Shown here piece after piece: positions 53,488 to 62,995 of a stretch of DNA of 64,000 bases. Positions within the stretch are counted from its first letter, which is position 1. The number at the start of each line of letters is the position of its first letter. This stretch comes from Ascarosepion bandense. Lineage: Eukaryota; Mollusca; Cephalopoda; Sepiida; Sepiidae. The DNA lies in assembly GCA_037127315.1 (NCBI GenBank), contig JBBBDQ010000398.1, positions 4,837,501-4,901,500 of the forward strand, given 5' to 3'. The position numbers and the translations under genes are program-made. The notes below the pieces were generated by a model. The model was not told the DNA's origin. It saw nothing but the letters and a program-made list of their open reading frames with translations, and searched no databases.

Positions 53488-53691
53488 GCAGTAAAATGAA
53501 TTAAAAACAAACCAAAATAAACTTGGGCGAAAATCACAAAGGAGGATGTTTAATGTGCACTGAAAAAAGCATACAACTGGAAATCTTCAGGAATATATAA
53601 AATTCCTGAATGCTAGATGTATTTTTCTAAATATAGCACAAAAAAATACTAACCAAATAACTTTAAGAACTAAAATTTCGGCATCTCAAAT
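53488..53691 (+). pseudogene. RLE-type LINE R2: RT entry
   Basis: In alternating frames, ITKEDVLNALKKAYNWKSSG and the following K-I-P pair form the start of the RT finger region of R4-like LINEs (I-EDV--ALKKA-NWKSPG-DKIP). An RTE copy interrupts the element next. Confidence 0.6.
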
Positions 53692-54200
53692 AAAAGACCA
53701 CTAGATTGCTATGTGATGTCAGTTCTTCAATATGGCAGAGAATGTTGGACAATATCTTCAAAGATGTACGAAAAACGTTGAAGCAGCTGAAAGGCGGTTC
53801 TACAGAAGGATGCTGCGGATATCGTGCACCGAGCATGTGAGCAATGATGCAGGAAAGATTGGAAACGAAAAGGAAATTAATATTGAGCATCAGGAAGAGA
53901 CAACTGAAGTTCCTTGGACATGCAATGAGGAAGGATGACTTGGAGAACCTGATGCTAACAGGCCAGATAGAGGGAAAAAGAGACAAAGGAAAGCAGCGGA
54001 TCGTATATTTGAACGACCTGAACAGGTGGATGAGAGAACGGGAGCTGCTAGACGTTGCAGGAGAAAACGTGCTAAGAGCCACCAGGGATAATGAGATTTG
54101 GAAGGCCATAATCGCCTACGCCCTGAAAGGGAAAGACACATAGAAGAAGAAGAAGAAGAAGAAGAAGAAGAAGAAGAAGAAGAAGAAGAAGAAGAAGAAT
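53692..54200 (+). mobile_element. RTE-type LINE 3' copy (E4) with (AAG)n tail, inserted in R2
   Basis: LDCYVMSVLQYGRECWTISS, the V-E-A-A-E-R-R-F-Y-R-R-M-L-R-I block, HVSND, then in a second frame (53844-54143) ERLETKRKLILSIRKRQLKF, LGHAMRKDDLENLMLTGQIE, YLNDLNRWMRERELL and RATRDNEIWKAIIAYALKGK. The stop TAG begins a tail of about 18 AAG units (54142-54199). It is a recent, lightly mutated copy with one frameshift near 53850. Confidence 0.88.
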
Positions 54201-54761
54201 CAAAGTAATTGCCTTCCTTTTACCAAAATTCCAAAAAACTACAGATTAATCACATATCTTCCCACTACTTACAAACTGTTGGTATTTATTCAGATAAAAC
54301 AGACGAATTTTTTCTTGGAGAAAATGACATACTACCTTTCAAGAAAAGAAGGTGGAAACGTGGCCATTACGGGTGTAAAGGCCAATTGTTTATTAATAAA
54401 ATGATCTTCAGTCGGAAGAAAATGTAATACCTGGTGGATTTCTCGTAAGGCATTCGATAGTCTACTGCATTCCTTGATCTAAATTTAAAAATATAGATAT
54501 ACACGGTATCACCCGTCGTTATTATTTTCATGAAACAAAGTATATCGATATGGAAAACATTGCTTCACCTCAATCATAAAAATAGAATCAATGAGTCAAA
54601 TGAAATAAAAATAAACAGAGGAATATTTCATGGTAGTTTTTTGTCTCCCTTACTATTTTCTATATCCTTGAAAGCATTAACCTTTCAAATTAACAAGACG
54701 GAATGTGGGTACAAGATATCCACAAGGAAAATAAACCAACTTTTTTAAATGGTCGACTTTA
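54201..54761 (+). pseudogene. RLE-type LINE R2: RT palm
   Basis: After the RTE copy the RT continues: PKNYRLITYLPTTYKLL, then in another frame the GCK-QL-INKM block, SRKAFDSLLHSLI (the catalytic Asp segment AFDSVPH, with V-P changed), and at 54530-54748 MKQSISIWKTLLHLNHKNR, IKINRGIFHGSFLSPLLFS (usual QGDSLSPLLF) and KTECGYKIS. The YMDDLK box should follow, but only a V-D-F remnant remains before the next insertion. Confidence 0.72.
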
Positions 54762-55697
54762 ATTGTTTCACCCCAAGCAAGGCATTCCACTGCCACTATA
54801 GCGCAAGGGATTTCATAGATCGAATGGGTATGGGAAATGTCAGAAGGAGGGTGGTAGACGACTAAGGATGTACATAGGGAGAGAGTTGGAGAGTGGGTGT
54901 GAGTTAGTGTGTTAGGAGGTGTCTATTAACCTTACATTTAAACTCCTGGTGGCTGTAGCCGTCGGGGAAGCAAGCATGCGGTAGGGAATTCCACAGGCGG
55001 GAAGTGCGAGGAAAGAAGCTGTTGGAGTAGAAATTGCGGTTACATTTCATCGGTTTCACTGTAAAAGGGTGGGACCTAGTTGCCAATCTAGTATCTCGTG
55101 CAAATTCACATCTAGGGAGCACAAATGATTTAAGTTCGTCAGAGTAGAAGCCATTAAAGTATTTTTATAAGAGGCACAGGGATACCACGTCACGCCGGTT
55201 AAAGATATACTGCAGGCAGCAACCAAGTCGGTATCAATCACATTACAGATTCTTCGCTGTATTTTGTCAAGTACCCCGAGGAGAATAGAAGGGCACCCGA
55301 CCAGATGTGGCAGCAATACTCAATACACGGGCAGATGGTGGATTTATATAAGTGCAGGATAGATTCAGGCGGAAAGAATTTCCGGGCCCTGCACAGAGAG
55401 CCGACTTTCATAGCTGCGGATTTAGCAATGGATTCGACGTAGTCATTCCACTTGAGGTCCGCTGAGTGTGTCAGGCCAAGCAGGCGTAGTGTTTTACTCT
55501 CTTGGAGGCAACCTTGTTCCATGCTAATGGGAGGGAAGTGCGGTTGCTGTGGTGGTTAATTGACAGTAGCTTCGTTTTGGAAGAATTGTATTTTACAAGC
55601 CATTTCTTACCCCAATCCACCACGGATTGGAGGTCCTTCTCAAGCTCGGCAGCGAGGTTCGCCTTGTCACCAACACCAGAACGTTACTTTCTCAGTG
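54762..55697 (-). mobile_element. jockey-type LINE copy inserted in R2, with target duplication
   Basis: TCGACTTTA (54753-54761) and CCGACTTTA (55698-55706) flank the copy. On the minus strand it runs from the linker (DKANLAAELEKDLQSVVDWG) through SKTLRLLGLTHSADLKWNDY, the IEYCCHIWSG block and a frameshift to RDTRLATRSHPFTVKPMKCN, SFFPRTSRLWNSLPHACFP and a 3' UTR ending GCTTGGGGTGAAACAATT. This and 18 kb are the least mutated copies. Confidence 0.9.
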
Positions 55698-56000
55698 CCG
55701 ACTTTAGAATGGAATTTGATTTTAATAAATGTGCTAAAGCGACAATTTTACGATCACTACAACACTCCACTTTTATTAGCGTAAATTCTGGTGTCAAAAA
55801 TTCGAGTAAGAAGAAGCGTATAAGTACCTCGGTGTAAATACGGGTGAAAATATTCACCATAAAATATAGGAAATAAAAGATTACTATTGAACGGTGATAT
55901 TAGGAACAAAATTGTATTCTAAAAACGCAATGACGACCCTTAATAGCCTTACTATACAAGTGATCTATTCTAGTTTCTAGATGTTTAACTGAACTCTAAA
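55698..56000 (+). pseudogene. RLE-type LINE R2: RT thumb
   Basis: MEFDFNKCAKATILR is the GMEFGLDKCAKAT block, followed by EEAYKYLGVNTGENIHH (in a shifted frame) and NAMTTLNSLTIQVIYS. About 25 codons around the YDD box were lost before or during the LINE insertion. Confidence 0.7.
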
Positions 56001-56051
56001 TCACATCAGATAAATGAATTCAAAGAAAATAAAGCTTCTTTCTAAATATAG

Positions 56052-56254
56052 CCTCCGTTGGACTTATATTCAGCCACCTAAAGACCGATGCTGCAAATAT
56101 TGACTCACTAAGGGACATAACTCCGCTCCTCACATTCCTAATCACTAATTATCTTTTTCAGCATTATTATTTGTCTTGAACATTTTAACCTCCGTTGGAC
56201 TTATATTCAGCCACCTAAAGGCCGATGCTGCAAATATTGACTCACTAAGGGACA
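56052..56254. repeat. 66-bp direct repeat
   Basis: Units 56052-56117 and 56189-56254 are identical apart from one A/G difference and start CCTCCGTTGGACTTATATTC. The spacing of 137 bp suggests a recent tandem duplication. The sequence itself is unassigned. Confidence 0.95.
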
Positions 56255-56279
56255 TGTAAACAACTAAGAAATGGATGAT

Positions 56280-56845
56280 ATAATTAGTCAAACAACACAA
56301 AAATATATGCAATCATGAAAGAAGTCATTAAATATAAACCAGATTTACATTTAGTAGATTGTGCAATAAAACAAAACGGAACACAAGAACCAACTGTTGC
56401 AGCAAAAATATGAAAAAGAAATCCAAAGATGAAGCTCTTGAACAGATGAAACAACACTGACAAGACAATCCTCTGCATGGCCAATATCCAGAACGTGCTA
56501 ATAAAGCCGATGTTGATATGTTAACATTCATCGATGATTACAAGCCTTTGGATTAAAGGCTGGAACGGTGGGCTTTATTATTTCTTATCACTAGGAGCTT
56601 TCAGGCAAATATCATGCATAAAATCAGTATATTCCGTACTTGCGCCAAATGAATATAAAGGTGATCACGATAAAATGGGACAATAGTTACAGTAGACAAT
56701 GTGGAAAAAACTTTGGAAAAATGTTAATAAAACTGGTATGAAAATCACGAATCACAGGTTATAGAACGTAAATACATCGCGATTCTACGGGATTGCACGA
56801 TCATCACAGACAGAAAGACGGAAGCAAATAATCCGGATATAATTT
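56280..56845 (+). pseudogene. RLE-type LINE R2: zinc-finger and endonuclease entry
   Basis: In changing frames: IKYKPDLHLVDCAIKQNGTQ, EPTVAAK, DEALEQMKQHWQDNPLHGQY, PERANKADVDMLT, FQANIMHK, SVLAPNEYKGDHDKMGQ, RDCTIITDRK and EANNPD. This is the same series as in R1 and R4, but a portion between FQANI and SVLAP, including part of the zinc finger, is deleted. It is split at 56846 exactly at the PD-I codons of the nuclease. Confidence 0.7.
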
Positions 56846-57186
56846 TTTTTTAATCATATCACTCCGAGCAAGGCGTAACGCCACTGATGTGAAGGGGGCT
56901 ACGTAACAGTGAAAAGATTGGAAAAGAGAAAGCCATAAACCACATCCTAAACAGGGAACAAGGGATGAGCCTCTTCTTCTGTTCAATAGACGTGGGTGGA
57001 GTATGAACCGGGCGATAGTTTCATCTATCTACTCCAATTGAAAATAAAAGAGTGAAAAGGTTGGAAGAGAGAAAGTCGGAAACCACATCCTAAACAGGGA
57101 ACAAGGGATGAGTCTCTTCGTCTGTTCAATAGATGTGAGTGGATTTTGAACCTGGCGATAATTTATTCTATCTACGCCAATTAAAT
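56846..57186 (-). mobile_element. Short LINE-tail/minisatellite element, copy 3 (2 units), inserted in R2
   Basis: The element is bounded by ATATAATT on both sides (about 56837-56844 and 57186-57193), a likely target duplication. It consists of T-run, the LINE 3' end complement (CACTCCGAGCAAGGC ... GGGGGCTACGTA) and two units of about 144 bp (markers at 56916 and 57060). With both ends defined, this copy shows that the composite moves as a unit of about 340 bp without ORF2. Confidence 0.85.
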
Positions 57187-57490
57187 ATAATTGTCAAAAA
57201 CAAAATGAAAATGAAAAATTACTTATTAATTGACATGGCTTTCCCAACGATTATGACAAGGAATTTGAAAAACTATTGCCGTATAAATCCATGGAAAACA
57301 AAATAGAAAAACTGTGCAAATTAAAAATAAGAAGGATACCAGTCATATTAGGTGCGCTTGGAATGATAAAAAATCACAACATATTTTAAAAAATCACAAC
57401 ATATTTTTAAAAATCCCTTAAAATCTCAACTTCACAGAAATACAAAAATTGACTTCATAAATACAGCTAAATATGAAGAAAATTGTCCAT
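57187..57490 (+). pseudogene. RLE-type LINE R2: endonuclease C-terminus
   Basis: NYLLIDMAFP, DKEFEKLLPYKSMENKIEKL, CKLKIRRIPVILGALGMIKN complete the PD-(D/E)XK-like domain after the insertion. An AAAATCACAACATATTTTAA word is locally duplicated at about 57370-57412. Confidence 0.72.
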
Positions 57491-57514
57491 GTAATGACAA
57501 TGAAGTTGCGGGAG

Positions 57515-57795
57515 TGTGGTGATACCGACCGAGCAAAAGCGAGGGACCGGATGTTTGTTCTATAACAACCAGAAAGCAAATGAACAAAAGTCGACTCTGC
57601 GCAGGTGTGTTCGCGCAGAAGTTCCGGTTGAAAAATAAAATATCAAATTTCTATTTCGCGTGTGCTTGGGTCTTGTCTGTATTCGCTTTTTATTCGCTTT
57701 TGGATGAAATGCAGCTCGTTTTGGGATTTCACACTTGTATTTGATTCTGGGCTTCCCATTGGCTGGTAAATAAAATTTGCGTCTGTCTGTCATTA
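57515..57795. repeat. Dispersed repeat D7, second locus
   Basis: The block GGTGATACCGACCGAGCAAA, AGCGAGGGACCGGATGTTTG and CAGAAAGCAAATG is the inverted form of 46750-46830. The block TTTGATTCTGGGCTTCCCAT, TGGCTGGTAAATAAAATTTG is in the same orientation as 46635-46675. Relative to each other the two blocks are rearranged. Confidence 0.6.
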
Positions 57796-57976
57796 ATCTC
57801 ACTTTTGTATGAACAAAAAACAGTAATAACTATGGAATAAAGTTAAATAAATTAAGTGCTTAATCACTTATTCTACATGAATGATCAAAAACTTTCTGTC
57901 AAAGACGACAATGCGTTGAAATGTTTCTCAGTACTGAAAAATCTTACGGTATAGATTTCAGATTATATATATATAT
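57796..57976. other. Unassigned AT-rich spacer
   Basis: Nothing recognised apart from a short (TA)n at about 57964-57978. Confidence 0.5.
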
Positions 57977-58120
57977 ATCTTCTAATCGTATCGCTTTAAG
58001 CAAGGCATTTGACTGCCACTGTTGAGCTGGGGTTACATAAAAGGTAAGTTAGGAGAAAGTGTGACAGGTAACAGGGGGTGTGAGAAAGAGGGTAGGAGAA
58101 GAATGAGAATGCTACTGATA
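57977..58120 (-). mobile_element. jockey-type LINE 3' terminus
   Basis: TCGTATCGCTTTAAGCAAGG, then CCACTGTTGAGCTGGGGTTACA, are the complement of the 3' end. It stops after about 145 bases, where the H2 SINE and its (TA) begin. Confidence 0.7.
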
Positions 58121-58130
58121 TATATATATA

Positions 58131-58300
58131 TTGTCATCCGCAGGCAGATCTGTTTCGCCGTATCACAGCTCATCAGTACGGTTAGACTCCGATTGCTTCT
58201 TTATCCAGGATTGAAACCCGACCGATATGGCGTCAGTCGGCGACTCTACCCCTGGGCTATGGGCGTTCGGTGGAAGTAGACAGACTTTTTAGCGCGTATC
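58131..58300 (-). mobile_element. Hammerhead-bearing tRNA-derived SINE (family H2), copy 3
   Basis: On the minus strand: head CCCATAGCCCAGGGGTAGAG (A box), then GTCGGGTTTCAATCCTGG (B box), a 27-base linker, the hammerhead at 58183-58133, then (TA)n. It is the best-preserved H2 copy. Confidence 0.8.
58133..58183 (-). ncRNA. Hammerhead ribozyme motif, H2 copy 3
   Basis: The minus strand gives stem I CCGTA, core CTGATGA (58176-58170), stem II GCTGT-GAT-ACGGC (58169-58157), GAAA (58156-58153), stem III CAG-AT-CTG, then CC where GTC/UH is expected, and stem I 3' strand TGCGG (58142-58138), which pairs with CCGTA through one G-U. The U before the cleavage position is C here, so this copy may be slow or dead, while the family consensus built from three copies is canonical. 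Confidence 0.75.
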
Positions 58301-58374
58301 TTTATACTAGCTAATAGCTAGAGTGATCTAATTCATTTCACTGAATGAGCGATGCGTATATATATATACATATA

Positions 58375-58625
58375 TATTCTATAATCGTATCACCCAACCA
58401 AGGCATTTTACTGCCACTGTTGGGCTGTGGGTTACATAGAAGGTAATTTATGAGAAAGAGTGACAGGTGACAGGGGATGTGAGAAAGAGGGTAGGAAAAG
58501 GAATAGAATACTGCTGAGAGTGGTGTAGACGAAGAAAGAAGCATGCGAGAGAGAGAGAGAGAGAGAGAGAGGGTAAGCAAGTTAATGAGATAGTAGATGA
58601 TTATTGACTTTACATTTAAATCCTT
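58375..58625 (-). mobile_element. jockey-type LINE 3' terminus with (GA)n
   Basis: CGTATCACCCAACCAAGGCA, CACTGTTGGGCTGTGGGTTA and, near the far end, GATTATTGACTTTACATTTA (complement of the end of ORF2) are present. A (GA)n tract sits at 58550-58573 within the 3' UTR. The stretch resembles 57977-58120, so two related copies lie within 600 bp. Confidence 0.75.
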
Positions 58626-59180
58626 CAAAAATAACACTCAAGAAAGGGAGAATTACAGATATTTACTCAATAGATCGAAATTTTGTCATAAAGATCAGGG
58701 AACTGGAACAAGAAGAAGCCTATAAATATCTAAGAGACAGCGAAGGTGATGAAATACAGCATACTCCAATGAATGAGAAAGTAAGAAATAACTACTACAG
58801 GCGTGTATGCCTGGTGTTGAATACCGACTTGAATTTGCAAAAAATGATTATCAGTTATAAACACTTTAGACGTCCCTGTGGTGTAATATAGCTTCAACAT
58901 CGTTAATTCGGCCATAGACGACATTATGTGAATGGTTCTAAAAACGAGAAATTTTCTCACATGCTACCGCATGAATTATCTAAAGCTGATGTTGACCCTC
59001 CGTAGGTGTCTAGATTCTAAGGATGCAAACGATTAATTCTATTAAAATTGTCTTACAGAATCACAACAATAGCTCTTCAAACCAATCTGGAAACTATTGT
59101 AGTTTCCATATACTGAGTGATGATATGTGTCTAAGAATATTGAAAGAAATAAGAAACTTTATTCAGTAATAAAGGAATTC
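58626..59180 (+). pseudogene. RLE-type LINE R3: RT thumb
   Basis: ITLKKGRITDIYSIDRNFVI, KIRELEQEEAYKYLRDSEGD, EIQHTPMNEKVRNNYYRRVC and LVLNTDLNLQK lie in one frame (58604-58891). A second frame continues PVV-YSFNIVNSAIDDIM, KTRNFLTCYRMNYLKLM, LSYRITTIALQTNLETIV. This matches the region after the palm in R4-like LINEs. It is interrupted at GAATTC by an RTE copy. Confidence 0.75.
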
Positions 59181-60006
59181 TTCTTCTTCTTCCTCTTCTT
59201 CTTCTTCTTCTTCTATGTGCCTTGTCCGTTTAGGGCGTTGACAATCATGGCCTTCCACGTCTCCCTATCCCTGGGGGCTCCTGACATGCTTTTCTTGTAA
59301 CGTCTCGCAGCCCCTGTTATCTCATCCACCTGCTCAGGCTCTTAAAATATGTTATCTTTTTTCCTCTATCTGGCCTGTTAGTATCAGGTTCTCCAAGCTT
59401 TCCTTCCTCACTGCATGCCCTAGGAACTTTAGTTATCTTTTCCTCATGCTCAATATTAGTTTCCTTTTCGTTTCCATCCTTTCCAAAACTACATCATTGC
59501 TCACATGCTCGGTCCACGATATCCGCAGCATTCTTCGGTAGAACCACAACTCAGCTGCTTCAAGTTTTTCCTTCATCTTCGAAGATATTGTCCAATGTTT
59601 TGTTATGGTGAAACACACCTATTCCTCAGATGGTAAAAAAGACTCTTCCTCCTATATTAATAAGAGTTAACAGGAAGTTCTTGAGAAGTTTTTGTGAAGT
59701 TCATAGGAGTTCTTTAGACTTCTATTGAAGTTCAGTAGAACTACTAGGCAGTTTATATTCGTCGGCTGTTAGTTGAATACTAAGGAAACTGCTTTCAGTC
59801 GGAGATTACCAAGTTCTTAACATTTTGGGTACGTTAAGTCGATTAGCAACCGACAAAGACTGATTAGTACCTTCAGTGCGAAAATAGTTTACAACACATT
59901 CATTGCCATATTGAAGAACTGACATCACATAGCAATCCAGTACTCTCTTTTTTGTTTCTAGTGAAACTTTCCTGTTTCTTAATACTTTACTCAGAAATTC
60001 AAAAGA
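59181..60006 (-). mobile_element. RTE-type LINE 3' copy (E5) with target duplication, itself interrupted
   Basis: GAATTC flanks the copy (59175-59180 and 60007-60012). The minus strand runs FLSKVLRNRKVSLETKKRVL, DCYVMSVLQYGNEC, a 301-bp foreign insert, then WTISSKMKEKLEAAELWFYR, RMLRISWTEHVSNDVVLERM and ETKRKLILSMRKR. The 3' end is ACATAG followed by an (AAG)n tail (TTC repeats at 59180-59213). The protein blocks on either side of the insert are contiguous in other copies. Confidence 0.85.
59596..59896. mobile_element. 301-bp TG...CA insert inside RTE copy E5 (possible small solo LTR)
   Basis: The insert begins TGTTTTGTTATGG and ends GTTTACAACA, so its ends are short inverted repeats of LTR type. 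It interrupts the codon series ECW between Cys and Trp. No clear target duplication, TATA box or polyadenylation signal was seen, and no second copy is in the window. Confidence 0.5.
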
Positions 60007-60340
60007 GAATTCAAGGTGGATCAACAAGTGCAAATAAACCATAAATTACCTACAGCAGCAGAAAAGAACCTAAAAAAGAAAGCAAAAGCAATGTACCAAA
60101 TGCAAAAACGATGGCAAGGTAAGACTCTTCATGATTAATACTGTGACTTTACCAAACAAGATTATGTAGATACAACCCGCTACAATCAATGGCTACGTAG
60201 TATAGAGATGAAAACTGAAATCCAAAGGTCCAATGCTGGCTGACTAATCAGGTGACCTATTGTACATACAACTGAGCATGATAGAGTGGGCCAATATCTG
60301 AACTGGAAAATATAGGACTTTGACGGTAAAGATACTGATA
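60007..60340 (+). pseudogene. RLE-type LINE R3: post-RT region
   Basis: KLPTAAEKNLKKKAKAMYQM, QKRWQGKTLHD, FTKQDYVDTTRYNQWLRSIE, MKTEIQRSNAG and TEHDRVGQYLNWKI continue R3 after the RTE copy. The zinc-finger cysteines are deleted. Confidence 0.68.
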
Positions 60341-60871
60341 TTAACATCACACAGTTCTTGTTACAGAGATAGCACTTGTAATAATTTCATTAGAATTTAT
60401 AATACTCACAGAACAACCAAAAGCCAGACATCATGTTTAAAAACCACTAAAACAAAATGTGCTTTCTTACTGACATAATAGTCACTGCAGATTGTAATTT
60501 ATCTCTTGATATTAAAAAAAAAACATCTATTAAAATACAATGATCTTGAAGTGTAAATAAAAAAAACTGGTACATGAGTACATCAATAATTTCAGTTGTA
60601 GTTTGATAGTTCGGATTTAGTGAAAAAGGTTCTAATATACTCATAAAAGAAACTCGTGGCAATCCATATCTTAAAAATGAACAAATTATGATGCACTTAC
60701 TCATCATAACGGTGTCCTCACGAAACTGCATAGTCGGCATGAATCTGCTCTGTTATGGAGATAAACTCTTTATAACTATCAACTCTCTATCTACACCCCG
60801 ATTTCGAGCACTTTACGATAAAATAATTGCTTGTCAAATAGATTTTATCAATAATAACCACTTAAAAAAAA

Positions 60872-60916
<45 letters not shown>

Positions 60917-61309
60917 CTTTTGTTCACGCTCATGCAGCGAGAAAGGCAGTTTCGGCTCAGTTCATTAGAGACAATAATAATTCAGCGTCGACTCAGTTTA
61001 TTCTCTTCAACCAGTTAAGGAAGCTCTTGCCGTGTGTTTTCTATTTAACAGTGCCTTATTTTTTTTATTTTTTGCAATGATTATGTCGTCAAATAGTGAA
61101 GAATATATATATATAATCGCATAAATTATTTTGGCGTTATTTTTGACGGCAGAGGTGCACACGTAATTAAAATAATACCTCTCTTTTATATTTTATTCTT
61201 TATTTTCTAATTTTATCTTCAACCAATTAATCCGTTTTGTGAAACTATAACACCACCCACCGTGATATAATCGTGGAAAATATTTTATCACAAAAATGTT
61301 AATCATTAC
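60341..61309. repeat. Spacer with dispersed repeat D5 and (TA)n
   Basis: D5-related sequence lies at about 60745-60875, ending in an A-run and (TA)n at 60878-60914. GTTCACGCTCATGCAGCGAG follows. No gene is recognised in 60341-60744 or 61080-61309. Confidence 0.45.
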
Positions 61310-61560
61310 ACCATCGTGTCCTTTTAAAATGGAGACAGAGCAAAATGAAAAAAGGAAATTAATCAATTATGATCAATTGATGTTTGAACTCTCAAGGATA
61401 CAGATGTTATGGAAAGTCATTATTATACCAGGTATCATTGGTCCACTTGATACGGTAACAGACAGAATAGTGACATGGATAAAAACAAAAAAGAACAAAA
61501 AAAAACTGTCATTTGTTGCTAAGTGAACTTACAGAAAGGAAGCCTCTTAGGGACTGCAAG
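61310..61560 (+). pseudogene. RLE-type LINE fragment, endonuclease C-terminus (second subfamily)
   Basis: KRKLINYDQLMFELSRIQML, WKVIIIPGIIGPLDTVTDRI and VTWIKTKKN occupy a 76-codon frame. It corresponds to the Y--L--EI-R-W-----IPV-IGALG end of the PD-(D/E)XK-like domain. It could be the end of R3, separated by the spacer at 60341-61309, but this is inference. Confidence 0.55.
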
Positions 61561-61734
61561 CATAATCCCAAAAGTAATGAACACTTAGTGGAAACTGGAA
61601 TGATGACTAAAGGTATTAGATGAGTTTCTCACTCCATTTATTAATTATTAGATATTAAGCAATCGATTTAGAAAATAGTAATAATATTAATAATAAAGAT
61701 ATTAATTATAATATGGCTTTATTCTTGATGCGCA

Positions 61735-62500
61735 AAACCAAATTCTCGTTACTAGGAACTTTCAGGCAAATATCATACATAATAAAGTTGATTCAAAATG
61801 CAGGTTCTGTGATAAATACCAAGAAACAATAGACCATCTAATCTCAGGATGTTCTGTACTTGCCCCAAATGAATATAAAAATCGCCACGATAGAGTGGGG
61901 CAATATTTACACTGGACAATATGCAAACACAATGGAAAATATGTAAACAAACATTGGTATGAACATCACCCAGCTCCGGTTACAGAAACAGAAGATGTCA
62001 CCATTCTTTGGGATTGCACCATCTACACAGACAGAAAAATTGAAGCAAATATGCCAGACATTATTGTTAAAACCCAAAAAGAAAATACTTGCTTATTAAT
62101 CGATGTGGCTTGTCCAGCCGATTGTAACAATGCAAACAAGGAATTCGAAAATCTGCCAAAATATAATCCCTGGAAATTGAAATAGAGAAAAATGTGGAAA
62201 CTGAAAAAAGTATCGTACCAGTGATAGTAGGTGCACTTGGAATGATAAAAAATGGAACAAAACAACACATTGAATGAATCCCTGGAAACCCCAGCTTAAG
62301 AGATATCCAAAAAATTAACTTGTGAAGTACAGCACACACACTATGAAGAATGCTGTCTATGTAACGCTAGGGATGTTAGGGATATAGAAAAAAGATGAAA
62401 TGAAGCCATAACAATGCACCACAAACTGCCTTAGGTCTTCATGCAGACTTAGTAGGTAGTGCGACTATAGCAGAAATCGGAATATAATGAAAAATGACAT
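61735..62500 (+). pseudogene. RLE-type LINE R4: zinc finger, endonuclease and 3' UTR
   Basis: RNFQANIIHNKVDSKCRFCD, KYQETIDHLISGCSVLAPNE (Cys-Cys-His-Cys finger: CRFC...H...C) and YKNRHDRVGQYLHWT lead into the open frame 61895-62185: KYVNKHWYEHHPAPVTETED, VTILWDCTIYTDRK, then MPDIIVKTQKENTCLLIDVA, CPADCNNANKEFENLPKYN. The PD and D-V-A strand of the nuclease core are intact. A frameshift follows at about 62184 and GALGMIKNGTKQH resumes. The 3' UTR ends in (TAA)n. This is the best-preserved RLE nuclease in the window. Confidence 0.82.
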
Positions 62501-62501
62501 C

Positions 62502-62537
<36 letters not shown>
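62501..62537. repeat. (TAA)n tail of RLE LINE R4
   Basis: About 12 TAA units follow the 3' UTR word AAAAATGACATCA. The R1 3' end carries ATAATGGTAATAACA at the same place, so the microsatellite is part of the LINE tail. Confidence 0.8.
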
Positions 62538-62995
62538 GACATAGGACCAGTAACAATTGTATTAGACTTTACAATACATACAGACAAGAAAATTTGAAAA
62601 CATTTTTCCTTGAAACAATATTCCATAAAAATAGTATTCTCCTGTACAATGACTATCATCTTTCTTTCTAGTATTGAGGGTGGGACTTTCCTTCCTGGCC
62701 TTTTGCTTGTAGTAGTGTGGAACATTGACATCCAAATTATTTCATTTCCTCTTTGAGTTTAATCTGATACCCATTGTAGTTGTTTCTACGATTTAAAGGC
62801 CCCAATCAATGTGCCGTATTTTATTTCGTACAGTTCTTTGTGATACTATAGCGCTAGTCAAAGATTTTCGAAGAACTGTGGTCCTCGCTGAACATACAAA
62901 ATTCATTCCATGGAACCAATTTTAATCATTGACCCGATGAAAATTTTGAATATCATTATACATTGAGAAAAGATAAATCCACTCTATGGATGTTT
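62538..62995. other. Unassigned sequence
   Basis: No repeats or coding frame recognised between R4 and the next LINE. Confidence 0.5.
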
